Origin: Proteromonas lacertae
Lineage: Eukaryota; Sar; Bigyra; Opalinata; Proteromonadidae
NCBI GenBank assembly: GCA_002245135.1
Contig: NGBS01000885.1
Location: 1-64,000, forward strand
Length of the DNA stretch: 64,000 nucleotides
Direction: 5' to 3'
Shown here: positions 24,590 through 35,900 of the stretch, in pieces
How the letters are laid out: the number at the start of each line of letters is the position of its first letter
How positions within the stretch are numbered: the stretch's first letter is position 1
The notes under the pieces: model-generated
Database searches by the model: none
What the model was told of the DNA's origin: nothing
The model's input: only the letters and a program-made list of their open reading frames with translations
Program-made: the position numbers and the translations under genes

Positions 24590-26090
24590 CTGGACGACCT
24601 TATAGATATAATAGAAGAATATTTGAATGGATTTGATGAAGATATAGAATTAGAAACTGTTTCTGTATCTCAATTCGAAGATTTGATAAAAAGAAAAGTA
24701 ATATTACCATTAATTAATGTTGAAAATAACAAACAGGTATATGTACAAGATTTAATAACAATAGATATCAACACTTCAAAGACAATTCACTTTTTTTGAC
24801 AAACTGCTTGAATTACCACCAGTAAATCAACTGCATCTATCTACATCATCCATATGTTATATAAATAAAATAATTAATATTTCAGAAAATTCAATCACAA
24901 AATTTAATATCTTCATATCTTCTCAATATTCAATCCATTTTTTTAATCAAATACTTATCCAATACAATTCATATCTTTCAATATTAATGAACAACTCAAA
25001 TACAAAAATATCAACAGTAAAATGGAAAATGAATCAGATTTTAGTTATTCAAATAATAAGGTATTTCCTCCTAAATAAATCATCCAAAACCAAACTAGAA
25101 ATATCGCAACAATCAAATTTCATTATTTATTTCCTTGTTTATAGATATAACTATATTCATTGGAATTTTAACAATGAAATTATGAATAAATACACAAAAT
25201 GCAATTCTATATGTTATATATACAATATTTATAGAAATAATAACAATAATAGTAAATTAAATATTCCAATTGATTTATCAATGCTTTTTTACTATTTATT
25301 TTATAATAATAATAAAGATGATCGTAGTATTGATAAATGTATAAGTGATATAGATATTATAACGAAAGAATGTGAAGAGATAATAAGAGTGTATTGTAAA
25401 AGAATAGATACAAATTCATTGAAGATTGTTATTAATAGAAATATAGAAAATGAATTTATTCAAAATAATTCATTAGAATTTTGTAAGTTTATGAATGAGA
25501 TATTAATGGATAATATTAAAACTAATAAATCTAATATAATAGCAAAGAAAGAAAACGTTAATATAATAATCAGTTTAATGTATAAATTCAAAGATCAACA
25601 ACCAATTTTAGAAATGTTTATTCACTTTATTTTGCTATTAAATGAAAGTGATAAAGATATTTTGCAAATAATTTGGGAAATGATAAGAACAAAAGATGAA
25701 ACAGACAATAATAATAATTTCACATTTCTATTGTTGGAATTATTCTATAATATAATAGTTTATACTCCTCTTCAACTATCAGTAGCAGTTACAGTGAATG
25801 AAAATGTTTTAAATAGAAAGTTATTGGGAGTTAAACAACCTGATAAGCCAGTTATTTATCATCCAAAATCTAAAATACTAATTAAGCAACAACAGCATAT
25901 GAAAGCAGTTACTATCAATGATGTATGTGAGTTTATTAGAAATAAAGGTAAGGAGTTGTGTTCTGAGCAGTTGTTGAGTAAATATAATGAATTATTCAAA
26001 TCTTATGGTTTAGAGGATGTTAAGTTATTTTCAAGTATAAGAAATGGAAGAAAATTAGATAATTTAAGAGTTAATGAAATTAAATGTTAA
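24590..26090 (+). CDS. Unrecognised helical protein, 5' end unclear
   Basis: Two exons (24590-24736 and 24765-26090) joined by a 28-nt GTAT...TAG intron give about 490 codons in one frame. No in-frame ATG exists before the first recognisable residues LDDLIDIIEEYLNGFDED. The frame is closed upstream by a stop near 24566, so a first exon is missing, the start is non-ATG, or a base error hides it. The protein is rich in Asn, Ile and Lys and looks all-helical, possibly armadillo- or HEAT-like, with LLELPPVNQLHLS and a conserved-looking C terminus (SKYNELFKSYGLEDVKLFSS). I do not recognise the family. Confidence 0.55.
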
Positions 26091-26171
26091 TATTTTCTTG
26101 TAATTGTGACAAAAATTAGAAAAATGTAAATACCAAATGTAAATGACATGTTATAAAGTCAAAAATTTTTA

Positions 26172-27079
26172 ATGTTCGTTATTGATATTTTTTTCATACT
26201 ATACTGTTGTCTGTTAGTATTCACATTGTCGTCCACAATTAGATTAATTCAGATAGACCAAAATGAGGATAAGTGTCCCAAGATAATTAATAATGTGAAT
26301 AGTCATGTTGTGGATCTGCCTGTATATACATCAATATTAACAGAACAATTCTATAAATCGTTTTTGGATGATATTAGTAGTGCAACTGCTTATTACACGT
26401 TACAAGCGTATATATTAGGATTAAATCAACCATTATTTAATGAATATATTCTAAACCAACAGCCAACCAAAGATTTTGAGCTACTAATCACAGAGAGTGA
26501 TTATAGTTCATTAATCAGCCCTGTCACTTTAGACATACATTTATTATCTTCATCATTAATGTCAGCATCATTTAAAGAAGAAATGAAGAAAATGAACATA
26601 GATGAACAATCAAATTGTCTTCCTTCGTTTGCTGTTGGAGATGCAATAGTTTATAATAGAAATTTATTTTCGTTTATGTCATCTTCACCTCCCGATAGTT
26701 GGGCATCACTCACAACTAAATTGAAAGAAACTTATCGTAATTCACCAATAATTCCATTCGTTTTTCCAGGAGGAAATGCTTTATCGTTTATAAGATTAAT
26801 TCTATCGTTAATGTATTCATTTGGAGGAGGTTATGACACTTCAAATACAAAGTTTAATTCTGAAGCGAATATAAATGCAATTAGTTTATTCAAACTATGG
26901 TTTGATTCATCATCAAAAGAAATAGCTTCCATGGAGAGTTTAGATTATACAGAGAAGGATATAATTGATTTATTATTAAGAGGAACAGGTAGTTATATAA
27001 GTTATATCTCCAATACTTATTTTGAAGATATTTTAAGTGATTCAAAATTTGATTATATTTTAGTACCAGGTAAAAAGTA

Positions 27080-27120
<41 letters not shown>

Positions 27121-29323
27121 ATTATTATTATTATTATTATAGTCATTATACTGCATATTCTGGTTATTGTTATACAATACATCCTAAAAGTTCAACCACC
27201 ATTAATACAGGTGAAATATCAAAGATGTTGTTAGAGATGATTAAGAAAGATAGAGTTTGTAGTAATAATAAGATTATCCCAGTAGGTGTAAGATGTGAAA
27301 GAAGTTCATTAGTTTCTCCATCTCATAATATATACTGTATATATATTTATTTATATTTATTTATTAATATAAATAGTTAATGCTACTTCAATTCCTGTTT
27401 TACCACAATTTAAAAAGTATAAATACAAAGCAATTGAACTAATACATAACACTATCAGAAATATGATTAAAAAAAATGATGAAGTAACAGAAACAATGAA
27501 TAAGTTAGAAAACTCATTGGAATTATTACTCAAAGCAGAACATGGAGATAATTCTATCAATATTAATGAAGTTGTACCATATACAATAGCTGAAACAAAA
27601 TCTTCATTTAATATCATTCCATTTGTGATTGGTATAGCCAGTGGAATTGTTATTATAATAATAGTTATATTGTATTTATTTATTTATTTATGAATAGAAT
27701 GATGAGATTTTTAATTCTTCCTTATTTATGTAAAAGTAAAAATATTTCATGTTTATGTATAAATGAAAAGAATTCTAAACAAATGGATCCTGAAATGTCA
27801 CATGTCTCTGGTTTTATTGATCATGAAATACGTAACGTATTAACAGGCATAATTGGAATAGGTGATTATTTGGAAGAAAATGTAAATGATATTCATAAAT
27901 CACTTATTGAAGATAATGATCTTAAAGCCACACAAAATGATGTAGAATTATTAGATAAAAACATAATGACATTAAATCATGCATGTGAATTATTAACAAG
28001 TATTGTCAATGATGGAATGGATATAAGAAAGTTAAGAGAAGGAGAATTATTACCAACATTAGTACCATATAGATTTAGTGACTTAGTAGAAAGAGTATTT
28101 CATATTTTACAACCTAAAATGGCAGAAGCAAAGGATGTAAAAATACAAACATCAGTATTTGATAAAAACGGTTATTATAAGTTTGATAAACATCGAGTTC
28201 AACAAGTATTAATGAATTTTCTAACAAATGCATTGAAATATACTGATAATGGAACAATTACTGTAAGAATAACAGAAGATGGCTATAATATAGTACGTAT
28301 AGCTGTTGAAGATACAGGTCGAGGTATTCCAGAGAAACGAAGAGGAGTTGTTTTTGATAGTCCTTTCAAACAAATACAACTTACAGATGCAGAAAAACAT
28401 GGAGGTTCAGGATTAGGGTTGTTTTTATGTAAAATAATAGTTCAAAATGTATTGAAAGGGAATGTTGGAGTTGATAGTTCAACAAGTAAAGAGAATCATG
28501 GATCAACGTTTTGGTTTAATTTTCCAACAGAAAAATGTCAAAGACCTGATGATCGAGGAGATGTGACTTATCAAACACTTACTACGATGGATATGACACG
28601 AAGACATGTGTTGATAATTGATGATTCAGAGTTATCTAGAAAGATTATTGTAAAGTATATATTCTCTTTCTCTTTCTCTTTCTCTTTCTCTTTCTCTTTC
28701 TCTTTCTCTTTCTCTTTCTCTTTCTCTTTCTCTTTCTCTTTCTCTTTCTCTTTCTCTTTCTCTTTCTCTTTCTCTATTCTCTATTCTCTATTCTCTATCT
28801 CTTTCTCTATTCTCTATTCTCTATTATTATTATTTTATCATTGTCTAGAGCATTGAAAATATGTCATGGAACTGGCGATGAAAGTGGAGATGGTCCAACT
28901 GCACTACGATTAGTTCAAAATGGTCATTATGACTCAATAATAATCGAATTAAACATACCACAAATGAGCGGTTATAGTTTAGGAACATTCTTACGTAAAG
29001 AGATGAATTATTTAGGTCCATTGATTGCAATAACGAGTGATAATCCTAAAGAAGTAGAAGAACAATGCAAATTAGCTGGTTTTGATGAAATTATAACAAA
29101 ACCAATCCAACCAAGAGAATTAGTTCATGTTTTATTAGAATTAGGAACGAAATATGCTAGGAAAGGACCATATAGGATTAATAAACAAGCGAATTTAGAT
29201 AAGTTTATTGCTGCTACTAGATATAGAGCTCAAGCTGATTATCAGAGTGGAAGATCATCGTCAAGAAGAAATGGCTCAACTGATAGTGAAAGAACAAATT
29301 CTATTCATTCAGTTCAATTATAA
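26172..29323 (+). CDS. Transmembrane hybrid histidine kinase with solute-binding-like ectodomain
   Basis: Five exons (26172-27076, 27143-27336, 27377-27671, 27698-28654, 28849-29323) encode about 941 residues. A signal or membrane segment (FVIDIFFILYCCLLVFTL) precedes an ectodomain of about 400 residues. That ectodomain resembles ABC sugar-binding proteins, with VGDAIVYNRNLF, PDSWASLTTKL and a GGGYDTSNTKFNSE segment. One membrane helix (VIGIASGIVIIIIVILYL) follows. The kinase core has H-box FIDHEIRNVLTG (His near 508), N-box VLMNFLTNALKYT, G1 VEDTGRGIP, and G2 GGSGLGLFLCK. The receiver has IIDDSE, AITSD and ITKPIQP, but the phospho-acceptor position reads Glu (IIIELNIP; GAA at 28946-28948) instead of Asp. 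Likely role: sensing an extracellular solute at the plasma membrane. The ectodomain call is by pattern only. Confidence 0.85.
27077..27142 (+). repeat. (AT)n(TTA)n microsatellite within an intron
   Basis: This 66-nt intron of the histidine kinase gene is almost entirely AT repeats followed by TTA repeats. It happens to be a multiple of three without stops, so an unspliced reading would add Ile/Tyr runs. Splicing gives a clean join, PGKN-HYTAYSG. Confidence 0.85.
28655..28848 (+). repeat. CTTTCT-type microsatellite filling an intron
   Basis: The 194-nt intron inside the receiver domain is several times longer than its neighbours. About 110 nt of it (near 28665-28775) is an uninterrupted hexanucleotide TCTTTC repeat, followed by degenerate TATTCTC units. 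It starts GTATATATTC and ends GTCTAG, so splicing signals are intact. Repeat-length variation is expected between strains. Confidence 0.9.
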
Positions 29324-29471
29324 TAATAAATAATAGGTTTTTACTTTTCAATTTATTTATTTTTTATTTTTTTATTTGTTGTTTGTGTTGTTTTTACTTT
29401 CAGGAATATAATAAACTAATAATATAGAAATATTACACTGACCAACATTGACCTATTCTTGTAATTTGATT

Positions 29472-32400
29472 TTATGATTTCCAATGAGTATTACTTTTAT
29501 GTATTTTTGGCCTGATAAATTGATAACATAGATAAATTTCTGTATATTTTCTATCTTTCATCAACATTTTACTATTTGATGAAAATATATCATACAGGTA
29601 ATTATGAATTCTATTAATTCTTCCTTCAATCCTACCATGCTTTTCAGTTTCTATTTTAACCTGCTGAGCTAATTGATAGTTATGCTGATATATCATATTT
29701 TCACCTTTATTCGTTTTATTGTTGGAGTTGTAAGGTTAGGTTTAATTAATGATTTATCAACCATTTCTGAATAACATAAACATTTCTTATCACTTATATT
29801 TCCTTCATAAATAATATTAAATGTATGATTATGATTTATCTTTATAATTTCACCAGCACAACTAATATATTCTATTTTATCATGAATATTGTATTGATTA
29901 TTATCTAAATATAATGAATAGTTATTACCTCTTACATACTCTTCATTTAATATCCTTCTTTCTACTTCTCCTTTTTCATTTGTAAATAAAACATCATCAT
30001 TCTTATAATAAAATGGATTATATTCATTATCATATAATCTTATATTCAATGGGTTAATTTCCTTTTCTTCTTTATTAGTATTATCATTAATTATTGTATA
30101 TGTCTTACTATCATTTCCTTTAATTGTACCTTTTTCCCAACCATGAGATTTTAATTTATAAATCACTTTTACACCTTCTTCAAATGGTTTATTCTTATCT
30201 TCAACAAATGGTTTTATTTGCTCATTTTCTAAAGTGATGGGTTTTGCAGTTGAAAATAAATGAATAGAATATTTCCATTGGCCAAGATACTTTTCTATTT
30301 TTCCTTTTTCCCATTTCCCGTTATTCTTTACATCAACAAATACTATCTCATTAGATGAATATATTTTTTTAATATTATAAATTGGATAAGCATATGTATA
30401 TAATTGACGAACTTCATAATTCTTTTTATCAACCTCTCTTATAATTCTGAAATACGTTTTTTGATTATGTTTATCATAAGCATATAAAACATCATTTATA
30501 TGAATTTCACTTTCATCTTCCTTTGAAAAATATTCTTTTGGATATATTTCTAAATTAGTATAACCAATATAGCATTGCTCATTATTAGTATTATCTACAT
30601 AACACTCAAATATACCATCAGTCCATTTTCCACCATCACAATATTTTATATTATCACCAGTTTTAAAGAATAAACCTTCTCCTCGCATTATATTATTCTC
30701 TAAATTCACATCTTCTTCATAATAATCAATATAATCAGCATCTTTTAGTTTATTCATTTTATAAATATTATATGTTCCATCAGGATTTTTACTATGAATT
30801 ATTCCTATAGTTTTCTCAAATCCACCTTTTGGTATAAATTCAACTTCTTTTCCAATTGAATCAGATTTTATAACATAATTAGAATCATATGGATAAACAT
30901 CATCTATTTCTACAATCATAACATCATTCTGTATTACAATATCATAATGTTGTTTATCATCATGTATTTTGGTAATAATTCCAATATTTCCATCTCTATT
31001 AATCACTCTATCTCCTATCACTAATTCTCTTTTCTATTATAAATAAATACTAACATATAGAAATACTGGAACTGCTTTTATTGCTTCTTTCAACTTATCC
31101 AATCTACTTTTATAATCTGATAATTTTCTTTCTTTTTGTTTATAATCATTTAACCATTTCTTTGTATAATAAAGTTGATCAACAGCATTTATTATCTCAA
31201 TTGTTTTACTTAAATATTTCAATCTAAAATCATTTCTTTCACTATATTATATATGAACAAATATATCATACCATAAACTATTCATTTCTTTAATACAATC
31301 AACTGCTTCATCTAAGCTTTTAATAAAATCATCAACATCTACTTTCGTTTTAACTTCATTTAAATTATCTTTATTTATATTTATATTGAAATCTTCAACC
31401 CATTTACTAAATTTTTCATAATTCCTTTTATATTCTTCTAATTCATTCAAATGATATGCTCTTACTACTAGTTCTCTGTCTTTTCTATTTATATAACAAT
31501 CATAAAACTATATACAATATTGAATCTATGTGTATTTTTATTTGTATTTTATCAATTACTTTCTAAAAAATATAAAAACATTATATATATACTTCTAATG
31601 CTTTACATTTTTCGACCATTTCCTTTTCTTTCTTTTTAAAATAATTAATTGGTTTATCTACATTCTTTTTTGCTTTAATATCATTAAGTATTCCAGAAAG
31701 TTCATTAGAAAGATCATTAAATTGGGTTAAACTGTATTTTGAAATTTTATCTTTATAAGCATATCTATTTTCACAATAAAATGAACAGTTAATACATCTT
31801 AGTTTCCATCTCATTCTTTAATGATGATATTTCTCTGTTATTCTTTTCGTTTGTTAGGATTTCTTCTTCATTATGCCATAATTCATCACAATATTTCACT
31901 AATAGATCATTCCTATCATTTTCAATTACTACTTTTCTTCCTCTTAATTCTATTTCTTATCATTATAACAAAAGATATACTGTTTCTTTCTTCATCATCA
32001 TTTATTAATATTGGATTCTCTATTTCTTTCTTTATTTCTTCTATTTTTGGTCTTTTTTCTTTTGGATTAATAAAAATTTTGGATAGAAATGAATTATTTC
32101 TATCACCACATTTACCTTCCAATCTCTTAAAATTACAGTTCATTAAATTATATTGGATTTTTAAAATATTCTTTCCTTCAAATGGAGTATTTCCTGAAAG
32201 AATATAATACATTATACATCCAAAACTCCAAATGTCACTTTCTTGAGTAATTTTTTCTCCATATAACATCTCAGGACTTAAATATTGAACTGTTTCGAGA
32301 TTTATTGATATTCCTAACGAACAATTTGAATATAATTCATTGCAACAATAATCACTTAATACATATTCTCTTTCATCATTGAAAAGAATGTTGGATGGTT

Positions 32401-32829
32401 TTATATTCCCATGAATTACTTCATTTTTATGAAGTATAGATATTCCATTACAAATACTACTCAGCATTATTGTTGCATCATTATCTTCAAAGTATTTCTT
32501 AACATTTATACTTGATAAAGAATTATTATATTTTGGCATTTTTAAATACAAACATTCATCTACTTGAGTAATGAACTCATATTTTACTAGATTATCACAT
32601 TCTATACTGTTAATTAACTTCAATTTCTTTCTCAAAGAAGATAGTCCTGCTGCGGAATATAAATCTTCTGAGAACATTTTAATTAACCATTTTGTACCAG
32701 TTGTATTACTGTTACTCTCATATAATCGACTGTAAACACTACTTAGGAGTAAATTCTATTGAAATAAACAAAATATTATACAGTATTACCTTCATCTAAA
32801 ATATCTGGCAGTTTGAAAGAAGATTTCAT
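29472..32829 (-). CDS. Probable pseudokinase with coiled coil and repeated beta-rich C-terminal modules
   Basis: Starts at ATG 32829 (MKSSFKLPDILDEGNTN), with a 26-nt intron before NLLLSSVYSRLYE. The kinase domain keeps a Lys in TKWLIKMFSED and has a normal SPEMLYGEK and SDIWSFGC, but the catalytic loop reads HGNIKPSNIL instead of HRD and the DFG site reads DYC. Catalysis is therefore doubtful. A coiled-coil region follows (about 31030-31950, several small exons). The C-terminal 440 residues (29693-31021) carry repeats with patterns such as GDRVINRDGNIGIITKI and GVKVIYKLKSHGWEKGTI, resembling Tudor/Agenet or MIB-like beta barrels. At 29693 the frame changes by one base; an extra 71-codon frame runs to 29472 and may be the true C terminus. 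The next gene upstream ends at 32970. Confidence 0.7.
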
Positions 32830-32969
32830 ACCCTATCTCTTTCTTATATTATTAAAATTCAAAATACACTACAATGAAACGAATATATTTTACTATTTTG
32901 GGAAATTCATTAAAAAATAACATAACTTTTAAAAATCAATAATCAAATAAATTATTAATATTAGATTAT

Positions 32970-35900
32970 TTACAATTCTGGCTTTTCTTCATTTCCAAAC
33001 ATCTCTTTCTGTTCTCTTGCTAATCTTTCGATACTGTTACTTTCTCTTTCTATCAATCTATCATCAATACTATGAGGGAAACAACTCTTCTTTGAATAAG
33101 GATTTTTCAATTTATGAACTATAATATATTTAATAACATATATATATATATATATATATACTAGAAGTCCATTCATTCATCAACTTTTTCTTTTTCTTAT
33201 TGGATTTTGCTTCTTCATATTGATATGGAGGAATTATTGTATTCTTATAAGTAGCACCAGACGATAAATCAGGTGGAGTGTAATCAATAATGTGATTTAT
33301 ACTTTCCATAAATTCAATTGGTTCTTTTGGTTTCTTCTTTTTTACTCTTTCCACTTTTTTCAATATTTTATTTATACTTTTCTCTATATTAATTAAATAA
33401 ATAACATTTATATTTATACTATCATTAACAGATGGCATATGTTCATAATCCATTTCTTCATCTCCAAAGATTCTCATCGATTCTTTTGGCGTTTGTGGAC
33501 GAGGTGGTAAATATTTTGCCATTACATTCTTTCTAGCGATTTTGTTATGAATATATAAATTATCAGATGTTTTATTATTTGTTGCTTTGATGGATGCTAA
33601 TGATATAATTTGTGGCTGTGGAGGTACATTCTTTCTACGACTTGTTTTATTCTTTAAAATGCTTTTTCTTATATATTCATAACTATCTTCATAATCTGGC
33701 TTATAAGTACCATCTTTTACTATTTATAAATAATAAATATAAATAAATAATATACCTCCAAATTTCTTCTTTAATCGTTTATATTCTTGTTTTTGTTCTT
33801 CTGTCATCTCTCTACACTTATATTTCTCTTCTTCTTCAGATTTCACTAATTTTTCAGATTTTACAGAATTATCTTTTCCTTCTTCTTCTTCTTCTTTATT
33901 CTCGTTATCTGAAATTAAACTTCCTTCTTCAACAATGTTATTTGTATTTATTTCTCCTTCGTCATTAACATTAGGTGGATTGATTAATGGCAATTCAGAA
34001 TCAGTAGTTGTAGTTGTATTATTATTATCAGCTAATGGAGTTACAGTGTTATTATTATTATTATTTGCATTCTCTTCATTTCCATCTTCTTCACCATTGG
34101 TATTGTTATTATTTCCATCTGTTAAAACATTACTACTATTCTCACTAATTGTCTCTAAATCAATTTCATTCTTTAAAATTGAAGCAATTGGTTGGTTTGG
34201 ACAAGTTGATGGTCTTTTACTAGAATAACTATTGGATTTACTAACATCAGTATAATAATCATTTCTTTTCTTCTTATTGATTGCATCGATATTGATTCTC
34301 AGCGGAGGAGGCCTATTCTCTGGTGTTGTGTATGGTCTAACTTTCTGTTTTTTATATAGTGGACCATGAGCAACTCTATTCTCAAATGTCTTTTTGTATT
34401 TTTCACTTAATTTGACTGATCTTTCTTCTAAATATTCTTGATACTTCTTTTCCTTTTCATCTCTATATAAAAATCAATTAAAATTAGAGAAAATACAGTT
34501 TTTGTAGTTCTTTTTGGCTTGCTTCAGCTATTTTCTTCAAGAATTCTTGTCTTGATTTGAATGCTTTCTTTGCTATAGCAATATTTATTCGATTAATAAT
34601 CTCAAATATCAACTGATTGATTATTTCATCCTTCTCCATTTGTTCTCTCACTTCTTTTTTGTATTTTTGTTCTTTCATTTTTGCCATTCTGTCTACATAC
34701 TGTTTTATTCCAGTTTTCAAATAAATATAGAATCTTACCCACCTTTGTAATCTCAATATGCCTTCTTTATAGGATAATTCTTTCTTTTGAAGACAAGAAG
34801 CAGCTGCTTCTGCATTATTATTGTATATTTCTGGCAAATCATCATTCCTCAATCCTTTATTCATTTTCTTTAAGAATTTTGGTTTTAAATGCTCTTTGTA
34901 TTGTTTAATATGAATATAAATGTCACTTGTGATAAATCCTTTCATTACATTGATTTTATCTTCAAATTTTAAATTTACCAGTCGTTTCTTTAAATATTCA
35001 GTATAACCTCCTTCATAATCATTATCCCAAATTATTTCTTCATTTAATCTTTTTTCATATATTCTATTAATAATAACTAATAAAATATAAAATATACTTG
35101 TTTAAAACATCTTCATATCTTTCTTTTAGCTTTGGTGTAAGAATTGTATCATATTCTTTATAATTATAAACTTTCTTTTCCTTTTTACCTCCTCTTTTCC
35201 CTTTAATCTCCTAAAACAAAACATAACAATATATATAAATACATTCATTTGCTCTTCAATATAAGCATCTAATGCTTTTCCATGTAACTCTTTATTTCTC
35301 TTTATTTCTTCTTTTGTTTTATCATCTTTACTAATATACTTTGATTTGGGAGGAGTTTTTTTCCTTCCTACATCTTTTTTTGTAACAACATATTCTAATT
35401 CTCTTCTAAGATCTGATTTTTCTTTTTGTTGTTTGTATAGTTGTTTTACATGAACTTTCTTGAATAAATCCATCCATATCATTGCTCCTAACATTCCTCC
35501 TTTAATCAACTTTCTTCTTTGAGTATAAATGATCTATTTAAAATATAAATAATATAAATATAAATATATACACTATTTCCTCTTAAAAATGGTTTTCTAT
35601 TCAAAGGAGATGGTTTTAACAAAGCAGAACTGCATTTATATGGATGATAAAACTTAGATCTTGATGTTAAATAACCATACGAATTATGATTCACTGGCTT
35701 TACTTCATTTACATTATACAGTGTAGATTCTTCTTCAGTATCATCCTTATTTACATAATCCAGTGACATTATATCAGCATATAATGGAGGAACATGTCTA
35801 TAAACCAGAGAAGTTTCAAGAGTCTTCTTTTCTGATTCAGGTTGGCTTTCTTTCACTTTAATTGTGATTTTTGGATTAAATGCACGAACTTTAAAGAAGA

